The notes under the pieces are model-generated. The model saw nothing but the letters and a program-made list of their open reading frames with translations. It made no database searches and was not told the DNA's origin. Below are positions 27,732 through 53,600 of a stretch of DNA of 64,000 bases, one piece after another. This DNA is from Castor canadensis (lineage: Eukaryota; Chordata; Mammalia; Rodentia; Castoridae). Numbering within the stretch: the first letter of the stretch is position 1; each line of letters begins with the position of its first letter. Both the position numbers and the translations under genes were made by a program. The stretch lies in contig NC_133405.1 of assembly GCF_047511655.1 (NCBI RefSeq), positions 93,905,598 through 93,969,597 on the forward strand. Direction: 5' to 3'.

Positions 27732-27769
27732 CCACCCGTCTTTCGTTCGTCCTCAGTGCAGGGCAACAG
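27732..27769 (+). other. ALAS2: ALAS2 exon 1 (non-coding 5' UTR)
   Basis: The exon ends at 27,769 (GGCAACAG, then donor GTAAGA), the same junction as human ALAS2 exon 1. Its start is not fixed by sequence and is set from the spacing to the GATAA box. It contains the whole IRE. Confidence 0.85.
27745..27767 (+). promoter_or_regulatory. ALAS2: iron-responsive element (IRE) in ALAS2 5' UTR
   Basis: This is a complete IRE hairpin. The apical loop is CAGUGC (27,754-27,759). The five-pair upper stem is GUCCU (27,749-27,753) against AGGGC (27,760-27,764), with one U-G pair. There is an unpaired bulge C at 27,748, then a lower stem GUU/AAC. Iron regulatory proteins bind such 5'-UTR IREs and block translation when iron is low (established for ALAS2), linking haem synthesis to iron supply. 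Confidence 0.97.
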
Positions 27770-27846
27770 GTAAGAGTTGCTTTCAGCCTGATGCCTTCTC
27801 TCTGGTCTACCTACCCACCTCAGAGCTACATACACTAACTCTGGTC

Positions 27847-28262
27847 TGACTAGATCTTTGTCTTAGATTGACTTTCTCTTCTTCTGACTGACTTTCCCTT
27901 TCTCTGTTTCTTAGAAACTCTGTCATTTTTATCCCATGTCTCTTCCTATCTTTCCCTGTTTCCACCTTTACTTTTCTTCCTTTCCCCCCTTTTCTCTCCT
28001 TTGTTAGTTTTCAATATCACTCTCCAACACTCTTGCTTTCTCTTATTTTTCCTTCCAGTGAGTTTTCTCTGTATCTTGTTCTCCTAAACTCTCTTCCCCT
28101 TTCTGTCTCTTTCCTCAACTCTGTATTTCTCCATCTCCATCCTGTTTCTTTCTGTCTCTTCCTATCCTTCTCTTTTCTCTATCAGGAAAGATGCCTTAAT
28201 ATTTCTTCTTGCAATTTGCTATTCTTTCCTCCTTTTGTCTCTCTTCTTTCTGCTTGACCTAG
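27847..28262 (+). repeat. pyrimidine-rich tract in ALAS2 intron 1
   Basis: About 400 bases are dominated by CT (for example TTTCTCTTCTTCTGACTG), without a fixed repeat unit. Confidence 0.75.
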
Positions 28263-29164
28263 GGCATAGCTTGATGGGTCAGAGCCTAGGGGGGGCCAGA
28301 CCTAGGGAGGGAAAAACTGAGGGGAAATGAGGAGAATAGAAATGAAGAATTGGATAAGGAGAGATTTGGGGGAATTAAGATGTGAATAATTAGCAAAACT
28401 AAAGGGAAAAGATGGAAGAGGAATGCTGTGTCGCTATGTAGAAAGTCAAGAGATTTGTATTCTCACTCTAATTCACTGTGAAATCCCAGGCAAGTCATTC
28501 ATTCTCTGGGGAAAAAAGGCTTGGCCTATATTTTCCACAACTCTTTCTAGTTTTGATTTTGTGGTCTCCTAAATTTTTCTGTTTCTAAGAATTTTCAATT
28601 ATGTTATTCCAGGTATGTAAAATTCTACATGCTTCTTCAGTGGTGGGAACAGGATACTAGGAAGGGAGGCCCTGATACCTCCAACTCCTGAAGAGAAGTA
28701 ACTGATTCCCCTTCAGAATGAACTGAGTCTTGCAAAGCAGGCCAGGAATAATGGGAGAGAGGGGGCAAGGAAACCTGTACGATTGGTTTTTGTTTGTTTG
28801 TTTGTTTCTGTTGGGGTAGAGTCATTGTTGGCTCTTCTGACCTCTGGGATTGCAGATTGGATGCTGACATGAAAAGGAATTATAAAGATGCAGAGAAATG
28901 GATGGGATATGTTTGAATAACATCCATCTCTTTGATTAAAAGCTTTGTTTTAAGAAGATCTCTGGCAAGCATTTCCACATAGTGGGATGCATAAATATTT
29001 AGATGGTGGAATGGTTCAACAGTACCTAAAATCCTACTTCAGTTTTATATCTGTTCCTTTGGTAAGGACATTGGTCACAAAAGATTAATGTACCAGTTAG
29101 TATAGCAGAGTGGATTGATATATGGAGTCTGGTTCTCAGTTCATGTACCCATTGTTAATTTAGT

Positions 29165-29345
29165 GGTCTCTGGAGCCAGAATGACTAAGTTAAAATCCTG
29201 CTTTGTTCACTTAGTAGGCCCTGTGACCTGGACAAATTACCTAATTTTGGGGGGCTTCAGTTCCCTTACCACAGGGTTGTCATGAGGATTGAATGAGTCA
29301 ATACATGAGAAGCATTTACAACAAAGGCTGGCACAGCGAGGGCTC
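29165..29345 (+). mobile_element. MIR in ALAS2 intron 1
   Basis: CTCTGGAGCCAGAATGACT and GTCATGAGGATTGAATGAGT mark the core. Confidence 0.75.
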
Positions 29346-29574
29346 TGTGTTTGATTATCAGAACCAGGTGGGATCTATGAAATTATCTAGTTTAATATAT
29401 GTGGAGAAACTGAGGCCCAGAGTAGGGGCTACAGAGCCCAAGTTCACACAGTAAGTTGTAACAGGATTGGAACAAGGATCAGGTCTCTAGCTTTTCAGAC
29501 TTTGTTTGACATATCCATGTTGTGACTTTCCTTGGTTGTACCTTCACTTTCTCTACATAGAAAATGGGAGAAAA

Positions 29575-29815
29575 TAAAAGTGATGGCTAACACTTTTTCA
29601 GTATTTATTCTAGGATAGGTATTCTTCTAAATATTTTGTATGAATTATCTTACTGAGTCTTCACAACATCCTTGTCAAGTAGATGGTCAATGTTATTATC
29701 TACATTTTATAGATATAAGATATAGAGTAGGGGAGTGACTCTTCTAAGATCACAAAGCTAGTGAATGGTGGATCCAGGATTCAAAACCAAGTAGTCTTGC
29801 TCTTAATACCCTAAA
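29575..29815 (-). mobile_element. MIR in ALAS2 intron 1, reverse
   Basis: TCTTCACAACATCCTTGTCA and CAAAGCTAGTGAATGGTGG. A shorter reverse MIR-like piece lies just upstream at 29,370-29,500. Confidence 0.7.
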
Positions 29816-30309
29816 TTTCCTAAAATGCTTCCTTGATTTAATTTTACTCACTCCAGTCTCATGGTAGGTAGTGCTAAGGAATGGACACAAAGCCCAAGGT
29901 ACTTAGACTACAAAATCATGGGTCATAATGCTTTCTAGGCAGAGTGAAGAGGAGCAAGTCCCAGAAAAGGAGTATCAGAACAAGAGAAATTGGAACCTGA
30001 GCTTGAAAGAACTTGAGAATTCAATAAGCTTCAAGAAGTAGTGTATATTTTCCCAGACACATGTTGGCCAAAAGCCCCTTAAAGAGGATTACTATATTGA
30101 ACTTCAGTTTGTATACATGGCGAGTAGGCTTTAATCTACCACCATCCCAAGGCAGGGCTGGACTTTGCCTCCAATCTTTGGGACTTTCAATCTGACTACA
30201 TACTTCAATGTTGTTGCCATTATTGTTGGTGGTGTTGATGCTAAGGGAAGGAGTTTGCAGGATCCTGGGCTATCCATCTTAGCTCATTTCCAATAGCTGG
30301 AGCCAGCCT

Positions 30310-30490
30310 CAGACAGATGCTCAGACGTGATTCCAGGAAGGGGCTCCTCTTCTCTCCCACACCCTGGGTTCAGCCTGGGGAGTGATCAGACTCCAATGGC
30401 GATAAACTCTGTAAGCTTTATCTTTGGTCTGCAGGCTCAGCCCTGGATGATTTAGCCTTCATGGGCAGGGGAAGGGAAACCTCTTATCTC
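30310..30490 (+). promoter_or_regulatory. ALAS2: candidate erythroid enhancer in ALAS2 intron 1
   Basis: In 180 bases there is an E-box CAGATG (30,314), a CCACACCC KLF-type box (30,357), GATAA (30,401), inverted GATA TTATC (30,418) and a perfect inverted AGATAAG (30,483-30,489). Human ALAS2 intron 1 contains a GATA element whose mutation causes sideroblastic anaemia. Equating it with this cluster is an inference. Confidence 0.5.
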
Positions 30491-30529
30491 CAGATATGAA
30501 AAAGGCACTGAATCTAATTCATGACCTAC

Positions 30530-30740
30530 CATGTAAGGTAGGCATAATTACCTCACATTTGACAGCTTATGAAAGCCAAGACCCAAAGACAGGAAGTGAC
30601 TTGTCCAAGACCAAAAACCAAAGGAATTGGGGAGCTATAATTTAAATAGGAAAAGCTAACATTTATTGAAAAGTTACTATGTTCCAGGCATTCTTAAAGG
30701 CTTGACATGGGTTATTTAATTTAGTCCATACATTAACCTT
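30530..30740 (-). mobile_element. MIR pieces in ALAS2 intron 1, reverse
   Basis: AGGAAGTGACTTGTCCAAG and AACATTTATTGAAAAGTTAC suggest two adjoining reverse fragments. Confidence 0.55.
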
Positions 30741-31099
30741 TCTGCCTTTCCTAATTTCAGGGCTCACATGCTCAGACCCCACAAATTTACCCAGCTCCCA
30801 TGACAGCCTGTGAGAGTGAGGGAAGAGGCTCTAAGATAGAATAAGGTAAATGGATTACTATGTGATGTAAGGAGAGGGTTTTTGTTTTATGAGATCAGGA
30901 AGGGAGGAAGGTGAAGGAGGTTGTCAAATGAGGACAGGGCCATGAGCTCTTCCTTCTTATTTGTCCCTCACACCATTGGACTTTATACACTGAAGGTGCT
31001 GTCAGATTTTACTCAGAAGCTTTCTTGGCAGTGCCAGGGACTTATTGTTCCCACATTCTCCTGTGGAGAATCTACTATCTTGTCTCATCCTTTGATTCT

Positions 31100-32130
31100 G
31101 GCTCTATAATGGGGCCCCTTTTCTATCTGTTTCTCTTGGCTCTCTCTAGCTGTCTCTCTTGCTATTTTTCAGTCTTACTCCTTGTAATCATTCCCCTCCC
31201 CTTTTAGCACCTCACTCTATCCCTTAGATAGAGATGGGCAGATATTTTCTACCCATTTCTGTCTTTCACTCAATTTAGCTCTCATTTCCATTTGTAGTAG
31301 CATGTTTACTTCCCCTAATCCTTTTTTTAAAATCACTTAACCTTCCTCAGAATTTCTCCTTTGTGTCTCACTGACTCTGCTCCTGCTGTATTCCTTTTCT
31401 CCTTCACATAATTTTATAAGTCTTTTTATAATCTTCTGGGCTACTGGATCTTTCCTTATGTCCCTTTTGTGTCCTTCCATCTGTCTCTTTTTTGGGGGGA
31501 TGGAGGACAGTACTGGGGCTTGAACCTCTGTCTCTGCCCTAATATTCTCTTTCTTTCTCATTTTCTCTTTTTCTTATCTTACTCTCTTTCCTTATCCTTC
31601 TGTATTTCTTTTTTTATTGTCAACATAATTTACTACAGGTCTCAAGTGTATATAAAACGTTTTAGTGCAACATCTTACAAATAGTTTTTCCTTTAAAAAA
31701 AGAAAACAAAACCAAGCCAACAGCTCTCTACATCATGCATGGGTCGTTTTCTTAACCTATTCCTTCTGTATTTCCCATCATCTTTCTGTCCTTTCTTTCA
31801 GTATCAGTCTTCCCCTCTGTGTCTATTCTCATTTCTACCCTATCCCCTTTCCGCTGGCTTTGATCTCATTCCCTCCTGCAATATCTGTTCTTCTAACTCA
31901 ATCAGTACCATCACACCTTTGTTCTACTTTCCTTCTTTTATCTTTCCTAAGCCTTCATTTCTTCTTACTGTTCCCATACTTGCCTTCTCTTTCCCCAATT
32001 TGAGATCTTATTCATTAATTTAAGCCAAAATTCAATAACTATTTATTGAGTGCTGTGTCACTTGGTTTCTCTTTTCCTGATCTCTTCTCTGGCTCCTTTC
32101 TTTCCTCTATTTTGGCCTCCACCTCTTCTT
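31100..32130 (+). repeat. 1-kb pyrimidine-rich tract in ALAS2 intron 1
   Basis: This is a long strand-asymmetric region rich in C and T, with a truncated reverse tRNA-like SINE at 31,486-31,542 (GACAGTACTGGGGCTTGAAC). Confidence 0.7.
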
Positions 32131-32762
32131 CTAACCCATAGATGATGTCTTTGTGCCTTGGCTCTTGTACCTTTCTCTTTTACCTGTGCTTATCCAAAAG
32201 TCAGGAGAAAATCCAGATAGGAAATGCTAACCTGGTTGCATATAGTCTGTAGGATCTAGGGCCTCACCTTTCTTCTAGTTCCCCGAATCTCTTTAAGCTT
32301 ATAACTGACTTTAAGCTCCTTCTTCCTCTCTGGCAGAATTTCCTCAGGAAACACTCTGGGCCAAGCCTCAGGAGCTCTGGTTAATGGCATCTATTTGCGT
32401 TATCAGGCTGAATCTTCACTTGGTTGAGGCTGATATTGTTAGAAAGGATCCTGACCTCAAGTGTTGATCAAAAGGTTTGTTGGTTGTCAACTCTTATCCT
32501 GCCACATACAAGTATAATTCAATGATCCTCACAATCACAATAAGTCAATGGCAGAATCTGAGTTAGAATTCAGGCTTTCTGACCTCAAAATAGAACTCCT
32601 TCTTTCACCCCATTATTTAGTGGTTCCCAGAAGTTCTTTCCCTGAAACACAACCAGTGTATCTCAGAGGAATCACAACAGAGGAGTGATCCTTGGCTTTT
32701 GGTCAGATTCTAACAATGGAATTTCATCTCTTCCATATTTTCTGCAGGACTTCAGGCTCAAG

Positions 32763-48405
<15,643 letters not shown>

Positions 48406-49324
48406 TTATAGCATTTTTTGGACAAAGAACAGATAACTGCACTATACTGACTCCTTCAGACAAGTGCCAGACTTGGAAACTACAGATCCATTTGTTGGTC
48501 TGACTACTCTATTTTACTGACAGGGAAATCTAAACCAAGAAAAAGGAAATAAATGCCCCCCAAATATACTGGAAGTTGCATAAAGAGAGGAAACACTGGA
48601 AGATTTGAAATGGCTTTCCCAATGGTTTCAACAAGAACCCAGGGATCGACTCTTCACTGGTAGACCTGGAAACCTGGGCCCCAGGTAGTGTTGAAAGTCA
48701 GGAAATTGAGTGGGCCTTAAGGACTGACTATTCTTAGTTGTCTGTTCTTAGTGAGGAATGCCACCCCCCCTGCCCCAAACTGAGGAGGAAGTTTCCTTAA
48801 TCTATTATCCTCTTTCCCTCCCACAGCATCTTAAAAGATTTATAAGCCCCATTTTCCAAGGTACATAAAGAAGCTTGGCTATAGCATGCAACATGTTCAA
48901 AGTAATGCTCCCAATATGGAACAACTGATTACTATTTGCTGAGGAAGCAATCTTCCTTGAGTCATGTGGTATTCCAGGCCCTGCCTTGCAACTCTGAATA
49001 CTGAGACACCCTTTATTTCTACCCTACAACACATCTATTGCAGCTGAGAAGGGACACTAGTTGAGAAGCTTTTGTTTAGGCTACATAACCCACCATGCTT
49101 CTGCTACACCACACTCACCTCCCTTGCCGATCCAACCTCAGCAGTGCAGAGAAACTACAGCTCAGTAGAGAGAGCCCTTTATGGTAACCACTGCTCCTCT
49201 CTCCTCCCCTCTCCCTGGAAGTTATATCATCAGTCTTCAGGCAGCTGGCAAACCCAGTATTGAGACAGCTTCTCTGACTCAACTTTATGAAGTACATCCA
49301 AAATGTCTAGTCAATGTGGTACAC
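48406..49324. other. short intergenic space between convergent genes
   Basis: About 0.9 kb separates the inferred ALAS2 and APEX2 3' ends. I see no ORF of note and no clear repeat. A second APEX2-strand AATAAA lies at 49,012-49,017. Confidence 0.6.
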
Positions 49325-50671
49325 TAAAACAAAGACACAGATTTTATTTTTGAACAAATACATTTCCCAGTAAGGACAAAAATAGTTTAAAAACACAATT
49401 TCCTGGGCAGCTGGTACCCATGTACTTCTGACAGGAAGGTGGGAAGTGGGATGGAGGATTAGGTCACAGCATTAAGGTATAAGAATCTCACCAACAAGGA
49501 AGAGTTGGGCAAGAAGAAGAGAGAGGAAGAGAGGCCTTGGAGTAGGAAGAAAAGTAGGTGGGGGGAGTTAGAGGGAGGCCTTGGAGGAAAAAAGAAGGAG
49601 AAAGAAGAAAAGGAAAAGAAGAGGAGAAAGAAAGGGGGGAAGGATACCTTGAAGGAGAAGAAGAAGGCAGCATGGGCAGCTTAATATGAGGAGGGGAGCT
49701 GAAATCAGATCCTCTGCAGGGATGACCATACCAGAGATCCCTCACCCTTGGTCAGTTCAGCTGGGCCGGCTCCAAAGAAAGAAGCTGCAGCGGGAGGAGG
49801 GGTCACTGGGAGGACCCCGGGGTCTGGCACACATGTAGAAGTGGCGGCCCAGGTTAGGTCCCGGCTTCTTCACAGTACGCATTACACATGGCTCCCTGTG
49901 GCCTCTGCAGAGAGGCATAGGCGAGGGCCCCCCCAGGACAGACTTCCAGAACGAGGACTGTCCCTCCTTCTCATCTTTGGTGTCTGAAGCCTTGGCCTGC
50001 TCTTCTACCACTTTGGTCATTGCCTCCTCTTCGGGAGTCTTTGGGGTCACAAGGGTTCCCACCAGAGGCAGGTTAGGTAGCTTCAAGTCAGAAGTTTTGG
50101 GACGGCTGGAGGAAGGCTGGAAATAGCTCGTCAGGTTTTTCTGGCTTCTTCTGGGGCCAGCCTGACTTGGCCGAGGCCTGGAAGTACACACACGGACTTT
50201 GTTTTGCCGTTTCTGCACCTGGGTTTGATCACTGAACTGCAGTACTGACTGCTCCAGCACAGGTCCTTGTTCAAGAGGAACTAGGAAGCGGAGAATCTTG
50301 AGCTGGGTACCTGCAAACTCAGGGAGGAAGCGGGTGCACAGAGGTGGGCACTGTTTTGCAGGCACACAGGACACATTCAGGATAGCACCAATAGGGCAGT
50401 GGTCAGAGCCCATCACCTCAGGGAGCAGGAAGGAGGTCTGGAAATTATCTATGACCAGAGTCCTGTCTCCCAACACATAGTCAAGCCGGGTGCCATAGTT
50501 GAGATAGCGGGCACCGCTGACCACAGACCAGCAGGTGAAGGCCCTCTCCTGCTGTGGGTGAAAACAGCGGTAGCTATCAATGAAGGGCCCTACATGGGAC
50601 CCAGCCTGGCACCCGGGGTTACCAAGCAAGCCATCCATCCATTTGCGCCCCGGATCCTCTTCAAAGCAGTC
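49325..50671 (-). CDS. APEX2: APEX2 exon 6 (C-terminal half and 3' UTR)
   Basis: The coding part, 50671-49757, gives residues 214-517: the end of the catalytic fold (GSDHCP), a poorly conserved linker, the PCNA box QKNLTSYF and the zf-GRF domain. The stop is TGA at 49,759-49,757. The 3' UTR is CU-rich in the mRNA (49,490-49,700) and is drawn to about 49,325 from the first AATAAA on this strand. Confidence 0.93.
49343..49348 (-). terminator. APEX2: APEX2 polyadenylation signal (proximal AATAAA)
   Basis: AATAAA on the - strand lies about 410 bases past the APEX2 stop. A second AATAAA occurs at 49,017-49,012 and could give a longer 3' end. Which is used cannot be told from sequence. Confidence 0.6.
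49490..49700 (+). repeat. purine-rich tract in APEX2 3' UTR
   Basis: GA-rich on this strand and so CU-rich in APEX2 mRNA. GGAAGAGAGGCCTTGGAG-like and GAGGGAGGCCTTGGAGG sequences repeat loosely. Confidence 0.8.
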
Positions 50672-53600
50672 CTGGGGAAAGAGGAGGAGGATGAAGAGAA
50701 AGACAGAACTAGATGCTTAGAACTGGAAGAAACTTAAGAGACTGTTCCATTTTACAAATAAAATCTGGTTGTCCCAAAGAAGACTACTGCTCAAGGTCAT
50801 ACAGTCCAGAACTGGCAGAGCCAGGATTCAATTCCTAACTTTACTGATTTAAAAGCTCATGCTTGCTTTTTCCTCTATACCACACTGCACTTACCTTGCA
50901 TTGGTCCATAAATGCCAAATCTGAAAGTCTGTTATTTGCTTAACCAAAATAATTTCTAAAATTGCTTTTCAAAAGAATGGAAAACAGGAAAAGTGGTTGC
51001 TATAGGTAACCACTTATAAGTAGTAGGGCAGGAATTAGGACTTAGGAAAAATGTTACCCTTTCTTTTCAAATCTCTGGCACTATTTGGTTTATCTCATGT
51101 GTTAGCATCTTCATTGACCATCTCTCCCTCCTGAGCTTAGGGGCTACAGGAATCCATGCTGAATACTTCCTTTTCCCTCTGATCTGACCTATCCATCCAT
51201 CCAATCTACCGATTCATTAAATGCAACAATATATTCATAGAATATCTGTTTTGTGCCAGGCATGATACTAGGGACAAAGCAGATCTAGTCCTGAGAACAA
51301 GGGATGGATGCTTCCTTTGGGGAAGTGGCCTAAAAATAGGACATGAAGGCTAAACAGGAATAACCTAGGTAAAGGCTCTGAGAATAGCCTCTGTGATGGG
51401 CCTGTGGAAGGAGGATGTAGCATAGCTGAAAGACCTGAGGTGAGACCATAATGGGGACAACAGTAGGATATAACTGCCCATGGAAGCACTTGGACCAGGG
51501 TAGTGCCAAAGGAGACAGAAAAATGAAATTGAGATGATTTAGAAGTAGAATCAACAGTACCCACTGACCAGCTGAAAGGGAAAGGGGGTAAAGAAGGACA
51601 GTAAGGGCAAAATTCCCAGGCTTCTAGTTGGAGCAACCAAGAGGACAATGGTGCCATTTAGAGAGATGAGAAGACTAGAAGAGCTGGTCTGGATGGAAGA
51701 AGATATGTTCTGCTATTTTGAAAAGACTGTGTTTGTAAACTAAGCTGGTAATATTAGTTCTCTTTTCCTGAAAGAAAGACTGAAGGAGGTGCACTGGAGA
51801 CATCTAGGATAGCTCTGAACTAAATCGTGAGGCATAAAGGTATACAGTAGTATCGCAAAAAGCTGAAAGAACCAACTGAGTGAGTTGCTAAAGAGGAATA
51901 TGGCAAGGATTAAGTGAAGGCTTCCACTTTAGAATCCTTACTCCCCTCCCCCCAACACCACCACCACCACCACCACCACTATCTCATTATCTCTGTTCTG
52001 CTCATTTTCCCAGTTAAGAATTACATCTATGTTTATGTGGCTTTCCTGCAAACTAATCAAGGACTCTTCCCAAGGTCTCCTTTCTAAGCCAAGTCCAGGG
52101 CTGAGTTGGACTATGCCAGTACTGATTACTTTTTTCATATTATGCTATACATTTTTTTTGTTCTCATTCATGGTTTCTGGTTCATAACTCCCTCCTCAAG
52201 GCAAGCAATAGAAACTGAATTTTTCTCCCCCAAGGCAGGTCACAAAAACTAATCTTCTTTTGCCTTTAGCTAGCTATTAAGAAATTCTCTGACCTACCCT
52301 TGTCTGATAGTAGGTCATAAGACCCTCATTCCAGAGGGGTCGTGCCTGAACCAGTGAGGAAGGAATGTTGAAAAATCTGGACAGACAGGCCTTGCTGGGT
52401 TTCCTCACCCAATCTTTTAGCAATCATGCCTATGCAATGAGGTCTCCATAAAACCCAAAAGGACAGGGTTCAGAGAGCTTCTGGACATCTGACCGGGTGG
52501 AGGCTTGCAGGAAGGTGAACAAGAACTCACCCACTTGCTGGGAGGGTGGCACACCTCAACTCCACAGAAACAGCAGCTCTGTACTCAGGATCCTTCCAGA
52601 ACCTGCTCTATGTGTCTCTTCATCTGACTGCTTATTTGTATCCTTTAAAATATCCTTTACAATTAACCAAGAAATGTAAGTATAGTGGTTATCTGAACTC
52701 TAGAAAAGTGTTTGCTTTGTTCTAGCAAATTAATCAAACCTGAAGAGGGGGAAACTCAATTTGTATCTGGTTGGTCAGAAGTTCTGGAGGCTTAAGACTG
52801 GGTTAGAAATTGAACCTCAATTTATGGCTGGTTGGTCAGAAGTTTCGGAGGCTTATGACTGGATTAGAAGAGGGGGGCAGTCTTGGGGACTAGCCCTCAA
52901 CATGTGGAATCTGACAATATCTCCAGGTAGACAGTGTCAGAACTGAACTGGATTAGAAGCTACCCAGCTGATGTCCATAATTGAAGAATTAATTGTTTGC
53001 TTGCTGGAAGAAAGAAATCTCTGCCTTTTGAGGTCACAGAAGCTTTCTCTGTGGTGGTTGTGGTGTAACAGCAGAGGAAAAAACAAGCAGTTTATTTGTT
53101 CAACACAGAAACCTTCCACAAGAGGCAGTAGCTTACACATTATAGGACAGTGGATCTCATGCCTGGGTGTATAATAAACTTGCCCTGGGGGCTTTTAAAT
53201 ATACACTATCCTGAGTCCATACCAAAGTTGTTCTGGAGTGGATTAGGGTTAAGAACCATTTTATGGAGGGAATTAGAAATAAGAGGTTCATATAAGAAAA
53301 AAAAGACAGAGGGGAGATGGCCACAAACTTGTGGCACAGTGAGAAAAGCCCCTGTCTGGAGTGAACAGTGTGTAGGAATACTGGGAATTAAAATTGAGGA
53401 ATACTGAGAATGGAAATGGAGACAGGGCACAAACCAGAAACTACTTTGAATGTCTGCTTTTGATGCTTTCTCTGCATCACAGAGGTTAAAAGGGTGGTAT
53501 TGAAGGTTCCTGAGCAGGAAATACAGTGCATTAGGATAATGACCAAGGCAATGTGAGATTCAAGGTCCTCAGAATCTGGCTCCCACAAGGACTCTCCAAC

